A stretch of DNA of 64,000 bases from Gaetbulibacter sp. 4G1 (GTDB lineage Bacteria > Bacteroidota > Bacteroidia > Flavobacteriales > Flavobacteriaceae): the NCBI RefSeq assembly GCF_002741945.1, contig NZ_MDVN01000009.1:124001-188000 (forward strand), written 5' to 3'. A model generated the notes under the pieces. The model was not told the origin of the DNA. It was given only the letters and a program-made list of their open reading frames with translations, and did not search any database. The position numbers and the translations under genes were made by a program. Each line of letters opens with the position of its first letter. The first letter of the stretch is position 1. Shown piece after piece: positions 19,724-29,899 of the stretch.

Positions 19724-20965
19724 TTAATTCAACGAAAAAGAGCTAACAAGCTCTACACCATCATTAACATACTCGTATTGATACAAGGTTTTTCCTCCTA
19801 TCATTATTAAAGTATTTTCTAATGGAATAACATCTGTTGCTTGAATATTTTTGAAATTCTTTGTCATACCGATATTTAGCGGGTCTGATTTATCAAATAG
19901 TTTGAACCCAGCTGTTCCATCGCAAACAAAAAGCATATCACCTTTTACACCTAAACCGTAAGGGTTCTCTAACAGATATCTACCAGACAATGTTGGATTA
20001 GATTTATCACTTATATCGATAACTTCCAATACACTTTCTTGCTCACCACAATTATTACCTCCTCGAATAGTTAAATAAGCATAATCTCCATCAACAACTA
20101 CGGGGTCGCAACCCGTCCAATGAATAAATTCAGACACATAAGCCGGACTTTCAGCATTCACTAAATCGTAAATATACATCCCATCTGTACTACCAATATA
20201 TAAATATCCTTCAGCCTGAAATAAAGTTTCTATATTATTTCCCGAGTATTGAGATTTGACAAATGTTGGTTCTGATAAATTGCTAATATTAAAAATTATC
20301 ATTTCATGTGAGCCAACTGTATATAAATAGTTATCTACAATTTGAAAACGGGCTAATGAGCCTCCTTGCCCTGTGACAGACTCGCTAGACCCATTATTAA
20401 GCATAGCGCCATCAAAAACAACATCAATTTGAGATTCATCAACTTTTTCACGTCTTTCTGTAGCAATAGTCCAACCTACAATTATTTCAGTTTCAAAATT
20501 AAAATTACCATAATTTATAAAATCTGCTTCAGCTGGAATAAGAAAATCATAAACTTTAAACACGTCTTCTAATCGCTCAATTAAAGTAATCGAATTAATA
20601 TCAGAAATATCAAAAACTAATAAATCGGTTGCACTATCAGCATATAAAAAATTATCTTTTACTGATATATCTTCGTTACCAGGAATCCTAATATATTTGA
20701 TCGCCTTTGGTGCTTTTGGGTTTGTATTATCTATAACATGAACACCTTTATTTACATCATTTATAAAAATGTAATTGTTATATGCATAAATTTTTCCAGC
20801 TTGCTCAATGTTTTTTGGCGCAACTATATCAACAGAATTTCTAAAGGCAGCTATGCTCATTAATTCTGGTGTTGCAACTGTAACAAACTCGTAATCGGTA
20901 TTATCCTCATCGCAAGACATTATGCTGAAAAAGATTAAGCTTAGTAAAAGGAATTTTAATTTCAT
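19724..20965 (-). CDS. LVIVD-repeat lipoprotein
   Basis: 413 residues. The signal sequence ends in lipobox IMSC followed by DED, typical of a Bacteroidota lipoprotein and possibly surface exported. Six or more repeats of the form hxVhDhSxxxxPxhh are visible: GVHVIDNTNPKAPK, LLVFDISDINS, MIIFNISNLSEP, MYIYDLVNAESP, VLEVIDISDKSNP and FKLFDKSDPLN. This is the LVIVD repeat, which builds a beta-propeller. Ligand and function are unknown. The gene is 13 bases after a small lipoprotein gene, so three lipoprotein genes (22143 to 19724) probably form one operon. Confidence 0.8.
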   Translation of the reverse strand: MKLKFLLLSLIFFSIMSCDEDNTDYEFVTVATPELMSIAAFRNSVDIVAPKNIEQAGKIYAYNNYIFINDVNKGVHVIDNTNPKAPKAIKYIRIPGNEDISVKDNFLYADSATDLLVFDISDINSITLIERLEDVFKVYDFLIPAEADFINYGNFNFETEIIVGWTIATERREKVDESQIDVVFDGAMLNNGSSESVTGQGGSLARFQIVDNYLYTVGSHEMIIFNISNLSEPTFVKSQYSGNNIETLFQAEGYLYIGSTDGMYIYDLVNAESPAYVSEFIHWTGCDPVVVDGDYAYLTIRGGNNCGEQESVLEVIDISDKSNPTLSGRYLLENPYGLGVKGDMLFVCDGTAGFKLFDKSDPLNIGMTKNFKNIQATDVIPLENTLIMIGGKTLYQYEYVNDGVELVSSFSLN

Positions 20966-20978
20966 AGCAATTTTTTAT

Positions 20979-21416
20979 TTAATATTTATAATTCAATGGA
21001 GTTTCTAAATCTTCAAGGTTTAGGATAATTTCATTGCTACCATTAATTTGCAATGGAGTTAAATCAACTAAAACAGTACGTTCAAAATAAGCCAAGCAAG
21101 TTTCATCATTTATTAATTGAAACTTCAAAAAACGTTGTTCTGGTGAAGATTCGGCCACAGCCCCAGAGTCTACTAAATCAAAATTCCAAGTATCTCCACT
21201 GCAACCAGAAGCTCCAATTTTAATTGCCAAACAACCATCTACTATTTTTGCGCTTATAAATTCAAAACTTGCAGTTTCTAAATTGTCATATTTCGTTTTA
21301 TCTATTACAGCTACAAAATCACAGTTCATATCGACAATATTATCATTCTCATTTTCACATAATATATTCATGAAACAAAACATTACAGCAATAGCGAAAA
21401 GCATTTTTTTAATCAT
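20979..21416 (-). CDS. Small lipoprotein of unknown function
   Basis: 145 residues with a signal peptide and lipobox-like end (FMNILC, Cys ~20) followed by an acidic ENEND segment. The mature part has a few Cys (GASGCSGDTW) and strand-like segments, suggesting a small beta-sandwich. Its N-terminus closely resembles that of the upstream lipoprotein (CENENDNIVD versus CESENDIIVD), so the leader region at least is shared. No family was recognised. Confidence 0.6.
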   Translation of the reverse strand: MIKKMLFAIAVMFCFMNILCENENDNIVDMNCDFVAVIDKTKYDNLETASFEFISAKIVDGCLAIKIGASGCSGDTWNFDLVDSGAVAESSPEQRFLKFQLINDETCLAYFERTVLVDLTPLQINGSNEIILNLEDLETPLNYKY

Positions 21417-21435
21417 AACTTTAATATAATTTTGA

Positions 21436-22143
21436 TTAATATTTTAACACAGGAAAACCGCTTATACACTCAACATTCTTGGGTTGTTTAGGAAGATCGC
21501 AAGTAGAATTAATTTCCCATTTAATATTATATTCCTTTTCTTCCTGAGTATAAACATTTACCTTTTTTAGAAAATTATCTGTATCAATCTGAGAGGAATA
21601 GGCAATATAACCTTGAGGTCCACCACAAGCTTTTGCTCCAAAAGCAATAAAAGTCCAATCGTTTGCATTATCACAAGAAACGCTAATACTTAAATTATAT
21701 ATTTCATCATACAAGTCCATCAATGCTCTATGATCTTTTTCTTGCTCAGTCAACTCTCTTTTTACAATCAATTCCGTTTCAGTAACCGATACAATACGCC
21801 AAGAGTAATTAGTAGGGTAATATTGCTGAGTAATTGTAACCAAAGTATTCTTTAACCCCCATTTACCTTCATAATCAGAAAAAACTAATGGAGGCGTACC
21901 ACACCAACCTGAAGATCGCTCAATAAAGTCACCATTTGTTTTAAACTCAATACCATAGGCATCATTTGGCAAAGAAGAAGCTCTTTTAAAAACAGTTTGC
22001 TCATTAGCATAGTTAGGTTCAACCCAACTACCTATTAATAAGTTATTCGAATCCACAATGATATCATTTTCAGATTCACAAGTCATATTTAAAAAACACA
22101 ACGAAATAGAAAGAAGGAAAAACGTTTTTTTGATTGAAGACAT
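21436..22143 (-). CDS. Lipoprotein of unknown function, lipocalin-like N-terminal half
   Basis: 235 residues. The lipobox is LNMTC (Cys ~23) followed by ESENDIIVDSN. Residues ~35-125 (LLIGSWVEP, FKTNGDFIERSSGWCGTPP, YEGKWGLKNTLVTI) resemble lipocalin-like or META-type small barrels found in many Bacteroidota lipoproteins. The C-terminal half has Cys residues (SCDNANDW, ACGGPQGY) like those in the next gene. It is the first gene of the putative three-lipoprotein operon. The ligand is unknown. Confidence 0.6.
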   Translation of the reverse strand: MSSIKKTFFLLSISLCFLNMTCESENDIIVDSNNLLIGSWVEPNYANEQTVFKRASSLPNDAYGIEFKTNGDFIERSSGWCGTPPLVFSDYEGKWGLKNTLVTITQQYYPTNYSWRIVSVTETELIVKRELTEQEKDHRALMDLYDEIYNLSISVSCDNANDWTFIAFGAKACGGPQGYIAYSSQIDTDNFLKKVNVYTQEEKEYNIKWEINSTCDLPKQPKNVECISGFPVLKY

Positions 22144-22228
22144 AGTATTTTTATTTTTTTGGCTTTTATTTTTTAGATACTAAAAACATGTTTTGGTTGC
22201 GTAAATTATAAAATAATTAACCTGCCAC

Positions 22229-22261
22229 TTTGTCATAAAATCTAAATAAATTGTATCTTTG
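22229..22261 (+). promoter_or_regulatory. Promoter of miaB (-33 TTTG / -7 TATCTTTG)
   Basis: TTTG (22229-22232) and TATCTTTG (22254-22261, followed by C) are separated by 21 bases, a full match to the Bacteroidota consensus. Transcription would start close to 22268, about 29 bases before the miaB ATG. Confidence 0.75.
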
Positions 22262-22296
22262 CACACTTATTGACTGCTATTGGTTTCAGTATACTT

Positions 22297-23745
22297 ATGG
22301 AGAAAATTATAGACGAAAGCAAACAAGGTGAAGCCTTAGTTTTAGAGAAAAAAAAAGAAAATACACGTAAGCTTTTTATTGAAAGCTATGGGTGCGCTAT
22401 GAATTTTAGCGATAGCGAAATTGTTGCCTCTATTTTAACTAACGAAGGTTTTAACACAACACAGCACTTAGAAGAAGCCGATTTGGTTTTAGTAAACACT
22501 TGCTCTATTCGTGATAAAGCAGAACAAACCGTTCGTAAACGTTTAGAAAAATACAATGCTGTAAAGCGTGACCATAACCCTAAAATGAAAGTAGGCGTTT
22601 TAGGTTGCATGGCAGAACGTTTAAAAACTAAGTTTCTTGAAGAAGAAAAAATTGTTGACCTAGTTGTGGGTCCTGATGCTTATAAAGATTTACCAAACCT
22701 ATTAGCTGAAGTTGATGAAGGTAGAGATGCTATAAATGTTATTTTATCCAAAGAAGAAACTTATGGCGATATTTCTCCTGTGCGCTTAAATAGTAATGGT
22801 GTTACCGCTTTTGTATCAATTACTCGTGGATGTGACAATATGTGCACATTTTGCGTGGTCCCTTTTACTCGAGGGCGTGAGCGAAGCCGCAACCCACAAA
22901 GTATTATTGAGGAAGTTAATGATTTATGGAACAAAGGTTATAAAGAAATTACACTTCTCGGGCAAAACGTAGACAGCTATCTTTGGTATGGAGGTGGTTT
23001 AAAAAAGGATTTTGCTAAAGCTAGTGATATGCAAAAAGCAACTTCGGTTGGTTTTTCAAACTTATTAGAACTATGTGCCAAGGCTCAACCTAAAATGCGC
23101 ATTCGTTTTTCGACATCAAACCCACAAGATTTAACTATAGATGTTGTTGAAACTATGGCGAAATACAATAATATTTGTAATCATATCCATTTACCAGTTC
23201 AAAGTGGTAGCAATCGTATCTTAAAAGCTATGAATCGTTTGCATACTCGTGAAGAATATATGGAGTTGATTGATAATATTCGTCAAATCATTCCAAATTG
23301 CGCCATTAGTCAAGATATGATTGTTGGCTTTCCAACGGAAACTGAAAACGATCATAAAGACACCATTTCGTTGATGAACTATGTGAAATACAACTTTGGG
23401 TATATGTTTACCTATTCTGAACGCCCTGGAACTATGGCTGGTAGAAATATGGAAGATGATGTTCCTGAGCCTGTTAAAAAAAGGCGTTTGCAAGACATTG
23501 TAGATTTACAAAGAGAACATAGCGAAATTAAAACCAAAGAATGGCTCAATACAACTGTGGAAGTATTGATTGAAAAGGAATCAAAAAAATCTAATGTACA
23601 ATGGTCAGGTCGAACACCTCAAAATATTGTGTGTGTATTTCCAAAAGAAGATTATAAAATTGGTGATTTTGTAAATGTAAAAGTTACAAATTGCACAAGT
23701 GCAACCCTTATTGGAGAGCCTATTGGGTTAAGCGAGAATAATTAA
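22297..23745 (+). CDS. miaB: tRNA-2-methylthio-N6-dimethylallyladenosine synthase
   Basis: The ATG at 22297 (MEKIIDESKQ) was chosen over an upstream TTG at 22270 that sits on the predicted transcription start. 482 residues. The N-terminal UPF0004 domain carries three Cys (SYGCAMN, NTCSIRDKA, LGCMAERL) for the auxiliary cluster. The radical SAM motif is RGCDNMCTFC. A C-terminal TRAM domain follows (~residues 410-475). It methylthiolates A37 of tRNAs reading UNN codons. It leads a plus-strand run towards the sigma-54 activator. Confidence 0.95.
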   Translation: MEKIIDESKQGEALVLEKKKENTRKLFIESYGCAMNFSDSEIVASILTNEGFNTTQHLEEADLVLVNTCSIRDKAEQTVRKRLEKYNAVKRDHNPKMKVGVLGCMAERLKTKFLEEEKIVDLVVGPDAYKDLPNLLAEVDEGRDAINVILSKEETYGDISPVRLNSNGVTAFVSITRGCDNMCTFCVVPFTRGRERSRNPQSIIEEVNDLWNKGYKEITLLGQNVDSYLWYGGGLKKDFAKASDMQKATSVGFSNLLELCAKAQPKMRIRFSTSNPQDLTIDVVETMAKYNNICNHIHLPVQSGSNRILKAMNRLHTREEYMELIDNIRQIIPNCAISQDMIVGFPTETENDHKDTISLMNYVKYNFGYMFTYSERPGTMAGRNMEDDVPEPVKKRRLQDIVDLQREHSEIKTKEWLNTTVEVLIEKESKKSNVQWSGRTPQNIVCVFPKEDYKIGDFVNVKVTNCTSATLIGEPIGLSENN

Positions 23746-23750
23746 AAACA

Positions 23751-24092
23751 ATGTCAGAATTCAACTTAAACAATAAAACATTTTCTCTAATTGAAAATTC
23801 TAAAAACGGCAAAGTAAATTCTGATACCATTTTTAATTATAAACAAGAAGGCAATATAGTAACCGCTGATTATTTTGGAGGATCTATTAAATACGGAAAA
23901 ATAATTGCTACCTTAAATGATAATACACTCGATATGTTATACCAATGTATAACAACAGAAAATGAGCTAAAAGCTGGAAAAGCAATCGCAAAAATAAGTT
24001 TAACAACAAATAATAAAATGATGTTAAAACTTAATTGGGAATGGTTAGGAAACAAAAATGAAAGTGGTATTTCTGAATATATCGAGAATTAA
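23751..24092 (+). CDS. Small cytoplasmic protein of unknown function
   Basis: 113 residues with no signal peptide. Alternating strands such as FNYKQEGNIVTADYFGGSIKYG suggest a compact beta-barrel or half-pipe. Relatives in Flavobacteriaceae are sometimes labelled 'N-acetylglutamate synthase', but no GNAT motif is visible, so I do not adopt that name. It starts 5 bases after miaB and ends 16 bases before the sigma-54 activator gene, which implies one transcript. Confidence 0.65.
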   Translation: MSEFNLNNKTFSLIENSKNGKVNSDTIFNYKQEGNIVTADYFGGSIKYGKIIATLNDNTLDMLYQCITTENELKAGKAIAKISLTTNNKMMLKLNWEWLGNKNESGISEYIEN

Positions 24093-24108
24093 AAAGTTAA
24101 AAAATTAA

Positions 24109-25377
24109 ATGGAATCAGTTCAAGCTATAAAACAACGTTTTGGTATTATTGGTAATACAACTGCACTAAATCGCGCTATTGAAAAAGCGATTCAAGTGGC
24201 ACCAACAGATATTTCGGTATTAGTTACTGGAGAAAGCGGAGTTGGTAAAGAAAGTATTCCTAAAATAATACATCAACTATCACATAGAAAGCACAATAAA
24301 TATATTGCCGTAAACTGTGGCGCTATTCCAGAAGGCACTATTGATAGTGAGCTTTTTGGTCACGAAAAAGGCGCTTTTACTGGAGCAACACAAACTCGTT
24401 CTGGTTATTTTGAAGTAGCAGATGGCGGTACTATTTTTTTAGATGAAGTAGGCGAATTACCATTAACAACACAGGTACGCTTGTTACGTGTTTTAGAAAA
24501 TGGTGAATTTCTGAAAGTAGGCTCAAGTAAGGTTCAAAAAACTGATGTACGCATAGTGGCTGCTACAAATGCAAATATGTTTGAGGCTATTAATAAAGAG
24601 AAGTTTCGGGAAGATTTATACTATAGATTAAGTACCGTTGATATTCATTTGCCACCATTACGCGAGCGTCAAGGCGATATTCATTTATTATTCAGGAAAT
24701 TTGCTAGCGATTTTGCCTTAAAATATAAAATGCCAACGGTAAAATTAACAGATAATGCCATACAAGTTTTATTAAAACATCGCTGGAGCGGAAATATCCG
24801 TCAGTTACGAAACATAGCCGAACAGGTCTCAGTTTTAGAACAGAACAGAACTATTTCTGCTGATACGCTAAGAGGTTATTTACCAACATCAGGTAGTAAT
24901 TTGCCAGCCGTTATAAAAACAGCGAAAACCGAAAGTGATTTTAGTAGTGAGCGTGAAATATTGTATAAAGTTCTTTTTGATATGAAAAGCGATTTAAATG
25001 ATTTAAAGAAGCTTACCATGGAACTTATGAAAAACGGAAACGTTAAAGATGTTGAAAAAGACCACGAAGGTTTAATTCAAAAAATTTATGGTAATAGCGA
25101 TGAAACAGAAACAAACTACCAAGACACTTTAACAGAAACAGAAGTTATATCAATTCCTGAACATTCAAATCCTCACGAAGACACCTCTAGTGCACAAGAT
25201 AAATATCACTTTGCCGAAGAAATTGAAGAAGAGGAAACATTGTCTTTACATGACAAAGAGTTAGAATTAATAAAAAAATCGCTTGAGCGTCACCAAGGAA
25301 AACGTAAATTAGCAGCAGCAGAATTAGGAATAAGCGAACGAACTTTATATAGGAAGATTAAACAATATGATTTATAA
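24109..25377 (+). CDS. Sigma-54-dependent transcriptional activator
   Basis: 422 residues. The AAA+ domain begins almost at the N-terminus: Walker A GESGVGKES (~43-51), the sigma-54 contact loop GAFTGA (~85), Walker B GGTIFLDEVGELP and the R-finger region ENGEFLKVGS. A ~130-residue acidic linker leads to a Fis-type HTH (KRKLAAAELGISERTLYRKI). There is no receiver or GAF domain, so activity must be set by expression or partner proteins. It lies upstream of lptE and secG, in an envelope-biogenesis neighbourhood, and may respond to envelope stress (inference). Confidence 0.9.
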   Translation: MESVQAIKQRFGIIGNTTALNRAIEKAIQVAPTDISVLVTGESGVGKESIPKIIHQLSHRKHNKYIAVNCGAIPEGTIDSELFGHEKGAFTGATQTRSGYFEVADGGTIFLDEVGELPLTTQVRLLRVLENGEFLKVGSSKVQKTDVRIVAATNANMFEAINKEKFREDLYYRLSTVDIHLPPLRERQGDIHLLFRKFASDFALKYKMPTVKLTDNAIQVLLKHRWSGNIRQLRNIAEQVSVLEQNRTISADTLRGYLPTSGSNLPAVIKTAKTESDFSSEREILYKVLFDMKSDLNDLKKLTMELMKNGNVKDVEKDHEGLIQKIYGNSDETETNYQDTLTETEVISIPEHSNPHEDTSSAQDKYHFAEEIEEEETLSLHDKELELIKKSLERHQGKRKLAAAELGISERTLYRKIKQYDL

Positions 25378-25431
25378 CAATTCGTTAAAAATAAATAAAT
25401 TGTCATTTCCTAATTAAGAATTCATTTGAAA

Positions 25432-25941
25432 ATGAAATATATAAAATATGTCTTTTTATTGTTATCTATTATAGTATTTCAGTCTTGCGGTACTTATAGC
25501 TTTTCGGGGTTTAATCCAATAAAAGCTAAAACGTTTCAAGTAAACCGTTTTGAAAATAATGCGCTTTTGGTTGAACCTGGACTGGAACAGGGTTTTCAAG
25601 ATGCTCTTCAAGATTTAGTCTTAGATCAAACCAATTACAGCTTAGTTACATCAAACGCAGATTTGATTTATGAAGGAGAAATTATAACTTATGGAGTATC
25701 TCCAACCACAGCAACATCAGACAACAGAGCAGCACAAAACAGACTGACTATAGGTGTTAAGATCCGTTTTTACAACACCAATAATGAAGAAGACAATAAA
25801 GAAAAAAGCTTCTCTTTCTTTTACGACTACCCTAGTAACTCTCAGCTTGTTGGTGATCAAAAAATAAAAGCACACGAAGAAATTTTCGACCGCTTAACGC
25901 AAGACATTGTTAATATCACTTTGTCCAAGTGGGAATCATAA
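25432..25941 (+). CDS. lptE: LptE-family LPS-assembly lipoprotein, copy 1
   Basis: 169 residues from the ATG at 25432. A TTG two codons earlier is less likely. Lipobox QSCG (Cys ~19) follows a hydrophobic leader. The mature domain has the Bacteroidota LptE signature: FQVNRFENNALLVEPGL, LVTSNADLIYEGEI and a basic strand VKIRFYNT. LptE plugs the LptD barrel that inserts LPS in the outer leaflet. A near-identical second copy begins 16 bases downstream. Confidence 0.8.
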   Translation: MKYIKYVFLLLSIIVFQSCGTYSFSGFNPIKAKTFQVNRFENNALLVEPGLEQGFQDALQDLVLDQTNYSLVTSNADLIYEGEIITYGVSPTTATSDNRAAQNRLTIGVKIRFYNTNNEEDNKEKSFSFFYDYPSNSQLVGDQKIKAHEEIFDRLTQDIVNITLSKWES

Positions 25942-25957
25942 AACAATTAGTATTAAA

Positions 25958-26461
25958 ATGAAATATATAAAATACATCTTTTTATTATTAGCAATTGTAA
26001 CATTTCAATCTTGTGGTGTATATGGGTTTACCCAACCTAGCTCAATAAAAGCTGAAACGTTTCAAGTAAACCGTTTTGAAAATAATGCGCTTTTAGTTGA
26101 ACCTGGGCTAGAGCGAGATTTTCAAAATGCCCTTCAAGATTTAATCTTAGACCAAACCAATTACAGCTTAGTTACATCAAACGCAGATTTGATTTATGAA
26201 GGAGAAATTACAACATATAGAGTTTCTCCAACCACAGCGACATCAGATAACAGAGCAGCACAAAACAGACTTACTATAGGTGTTAAAATTCGTTTTTACA
26301 ACACCAATAACGAAGAAGACGATGAAGAAAAAAGCTTCTCATTTTTTTACGATTATCCAGGTAGTTCTCAACTTGTTGGCGGGCAAAAAACAACGGCGCA
26401 CGAAGAAATTTTCGAACGCTTAACACAAGATATTATTAATGCTACTTTAGCAAAATGGTAG
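25958..26461 (+). CDS. LptE-family lipoprotein, copy 2 (tandem duplicate)
   Basis: 167 residues starting at the ATG at 25958. A longer frame from 25907 overlaps copy 1 and lacks a leader. The lipobox is again QSCG. Nearly the whole mature protein matches copy 1, with substitutions mostly in the first 20 mature residues, in charged loops and at the C-terminus, which lacks copy 1's final ES. DNA similarity is also high, pointing to a recent tandem duplication. Whether both pair with LptD is unknown. The next gene starts 3 bases after this stop. Confidence 0.8.
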   Translation: MKYIKYIFLLLAIVTFQSCGVYGFTQPSSIKAETFQVNRFENNALLVEPGLERDFQNALQDLILDQTNYSLVTSNADLIYEGEITTYRVSPTTATSDNRAAQNRLTIGVKIRFYNTNNEEDDEEKSFSFFYDYPGSSQLVGGQKTTAHEEIFERLTQDIINATLAKW

Positions 26462-26464
26462 TCA

Positions 26465-27400
26465 ATGAATAGCACAGATTTTACATACACATTACAAAAC
26501 CCTCAAGCCTTAACACATGAGCAAACCGAGGCTGTAAAATCTATTATTGATGAATTTCCGTATTTTCAATCGGCTCGTGCATTATATCTTAAAGGCTTAA
26601 AAGACCAAAGTAGTTTTAAATATAATCAAGAACTTAAAACCACCGCAGCATATACAACAGATAGAAGTATTTTATTCGATTTTATAACATCAGATACATT
26701 CATTCAAAATGAGATTTCACAATTTATTAAACAGAATACAGCACACTTAAGAGATATTGATGTAACTGTTGAAGATATTTCTATAAACAAAAGTGTTTCT
26801 ATTGATGAGGCATTAAAACAACAAATAAAAGATACTAAAGGTGTTTTAGATCCTGCTTTATTTCAACCTAAAGAAGAACGTCCTAAAAAAGCGTTTGTAC
26901 TAGACGAATCAGAGCTTATCGAAAATGTTACTACAAAAACCAAAACACAAGAAGTTTCAGCTAGCGATATTTTAAATTTAGGAAAACCTCTTCAATTTGA
27001 TAAAAGAGAAACACATTCGTTTAACGAATGGTTAAAGCTTACACGTTTTAAACCTATTAAAAGAGAAGAAGTAAATTCTGAAAAAGAAGAAAAAGTGGTT
27101 TTAGAAAAAACCGAAAAAGCCAAAAAATTTGAATTGATAGATAAGTTTATTTCTCAAAACCCAAAAATAAACCCATCAAAAGCAACAACAACAAAAGGAA
27201 ATCTCGCTAAAGCACAAATGATACAACCTGAAGCTTTAATGACTGAGACTTTAGCGCGTATATATGTAGAGCAAAAAAACTATAAAAAGGCAATTCAATC
27301 TTATAAAATTTTAAGTTTGAAATATCCAGAAAAAAGTAGTTTCTTTGCAAACCAAATTAAGGCAGTAGAACAATTACAAGAACAAAATAATAAAGAATAA
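26465..27400 (+). CDS. TPR-like cytoplasmic protein
   Basis: 311 residues without signal peptide. The N-terminal part (~10-75: LTHEQTEAVKSIIDEFPYFQSARALYLKGLKD) and the C-terminal part (~255-300: ETLARIYVEQKNYKKAIQSYKILSL) look like tetratricopeptide helices, joined by a charged linker. Such proteins precede secG in many Flavobacteriaceae, and the function is not known. It overlaps secG by 1 base (the A of its stop), indicating translational coupling with the secretion gene. Confidence 0.7.
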   Translation: MNSTDFTYTLQNPQALTHEQTEAVKSIIDEFPYFQSARALYLKGLKDQSSFKYNQELKTTAAYTTDRSILFDFITSDTFIQNEISQFIKQNTAHLRDIDVTVEDISINKSVSIDEALKQQIKDTKGVLDPALFQPKEERPKKAFVLDESELIENVTTKTKTQEVSASDILNLGKPLQFDKRETHSFNEWLKLTRFKPIKREEVNSEKEEKVVLEKTEKAKKFELIDKFISQNPKINPSKATTTKGNLAKAQMIQPEALMTETLARIYVEQKNYKKAIQSYKILSLKYPEKSSFFANQIKAVEQLQEQNNKE

Positions 27401-27759
27401 TGAGTACGTTTACAATATTTTTAGCATTAATAGTAGTTGTAGCATTTTTACTAGTTGTAGTAATTATGGTGCAAAACCCAAAAGGTGGAGGGTTATCTTC
27501 TTCTTTTGGTGGCGGAGGCACACAACAACTAGGTGGTGTAAAAAAGACAACCGATTTTTTGGATAAAAGTACATGGGCTTTAGCAACATTGTTATTAGTA
27601 CTAATATTATTATCTAATATTGCAATTAACAAAGGGACAGAGAGTATAGATTCTAAAGCATTAGATTCTGATGCAACAACAACTCAACCGTTACCAGCAG
27701 CAACGCCGTTACCTACAACAAATGATACGGCTACTCCTGAAGATTCAACAGAAGAATAA
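27400..27759 (+). CDS. secG: Preprotein translocase subunit SecG
   Basis: 119 residues: TM helix 1 (~3-23), the conserved cytoplasmic loop QNPKGGGLSSSFGG, TM helix 2 (~50-72), then a Thr/Pro/Ala/Glu-rich tail that is longer than in E. coli but common in Bacteroidota. SecG assists SecYE in Sec export. It follows the TPR gene with a 1-base overlap and is followed by a strong terminator. Confidence 0.93.
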   Translation: MSTFTIFLALIVVVAFLLVVVIMVQNPKGGGLSSSFGGGGTQQLGGVKKTTDFLDKSTWALATLLLVLILLSNIAINKGTESIDSKALDSDATTTQPLPAATPLPTTNDTATPEDSTEE

Positions 27760-27782
27760 TAAATCATTATAATGAAACAAAA

Positions 27783-27813
27783 AAAATGCCAACTCAACCA
27801 GTTGGCATTTTTT
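27783..27813 (+). terminator. Terminator after secG
   Basis: A 12-bp perfect inverted repeat (AAAATGCCAACT / AGTTGGCATTTT) with a 5-base loop is followed by a T run. It separates the miaB-secG run from groESL. Confidence 0.85.
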
Positions 27814-27842
27814 GTTTCTGCAAGTTTGTCAGTTTAAAAGTA

Positions 27843-27875
27843 TTGGCACATTTTTAGTATAACGCTAAAGCGTTA
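27843..27875 (+). promoter_or_regulatory. Putative groESL control region
   Basis: TTGGCACA (27843-27850) resembles a sigma-54 -24 box, but the -12 GC is absent. A perfect 7-bp inverted repeat TAACGCT-aa-AGCGTTA (27860-27875) lies 36 bases before groES. No CIRCE element was found. A heat-shock or repressor site is plausible but unproven. Confidence 0.3.
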
Positions 27876-27911
27876 AACATAATTTAATTAATTAAAAAAA
27901 TAAAATCACAA

Positions 27912-28187
27912 ATGGGCTTAAACATCAAACCATTAGCAGACAGAGTTGTTATAGAACCTGCTGCTGCTGAAACAAAAACAGCATCAGGGATTATTATCCC
28001 AGATAACGCTAAAGAAAAACCGCAAAAAGGCAAAGTTGTTGCTGCTGGAAAAGGCACAAAAGACGAACCTATTACTGTAAAAGTTGGCGACACTGTTTTG
28101 TATGGCAAATATGCAGGAACAGAGCTTAAACTAGAAGGTAAAGATTATTTAATTATGCGTGAGAGTGATATTCTTGCAATTGTTTAA
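27912..28187 (+). CDS. groES: Co-chaperonin GroES
   Basis: 91 residues: N-terminal [16 protein letters not shown], mobile loop ([18 protein letters not shown]) and C-terminal [22 protein letters not shown], all as in the Cpn10 family. A GroES heptamer caps GroEL. It is followed 22 bases later by groEL in the usual bicistronic operon. Confidence 0.97.
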   Translation: MGLNIKPLADRVVIEPAAAETKTASGIIIPDNAKEKPQKGKVVAAGKGTKDEPITVKVGDTVLYGKYAGTELKLEGKDYLIMRESDILAIV

Positions 28188-28206
28188 TTACTATTAAAAA
28201 ATATAA

Positions 28207-29844
<1,638 letters not shown>

Positions 29845-29866
29845 ATCATTAAAATTTAATATAAAC

Positions 29867-29897
29867 AAAAAACGCTTCAATTAATTTGAAGCGTTTT
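29867..29897. terminator. Bidirectional terminator between groEL and the transglutaminase gene
   Basis: A hairpin (AAAACGCTTCAA / TTGAAGCGTTTT) with flanking A and T runs lies 22 bases after groEL and overlaps the approach to the convergent gene at 29900, so it can stop transcription from both sides. Confidence 0.8.
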
Positions 29898-29899
29898 TT

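Noticed and set aside
23751-24092. N-acetylglutamate synthase as a product name
   Set aside because: The protein has 113 residues and no acetyltransferase motif; the name seems to be a propagated label.
27843-27858. Genuine sigma-54 promoter for groESL
   Set aside because: The -24-like TTGGCAC is present but no GC at the -12 position follows at the right spacing, so it is kept only as a weak regulatory candidate.
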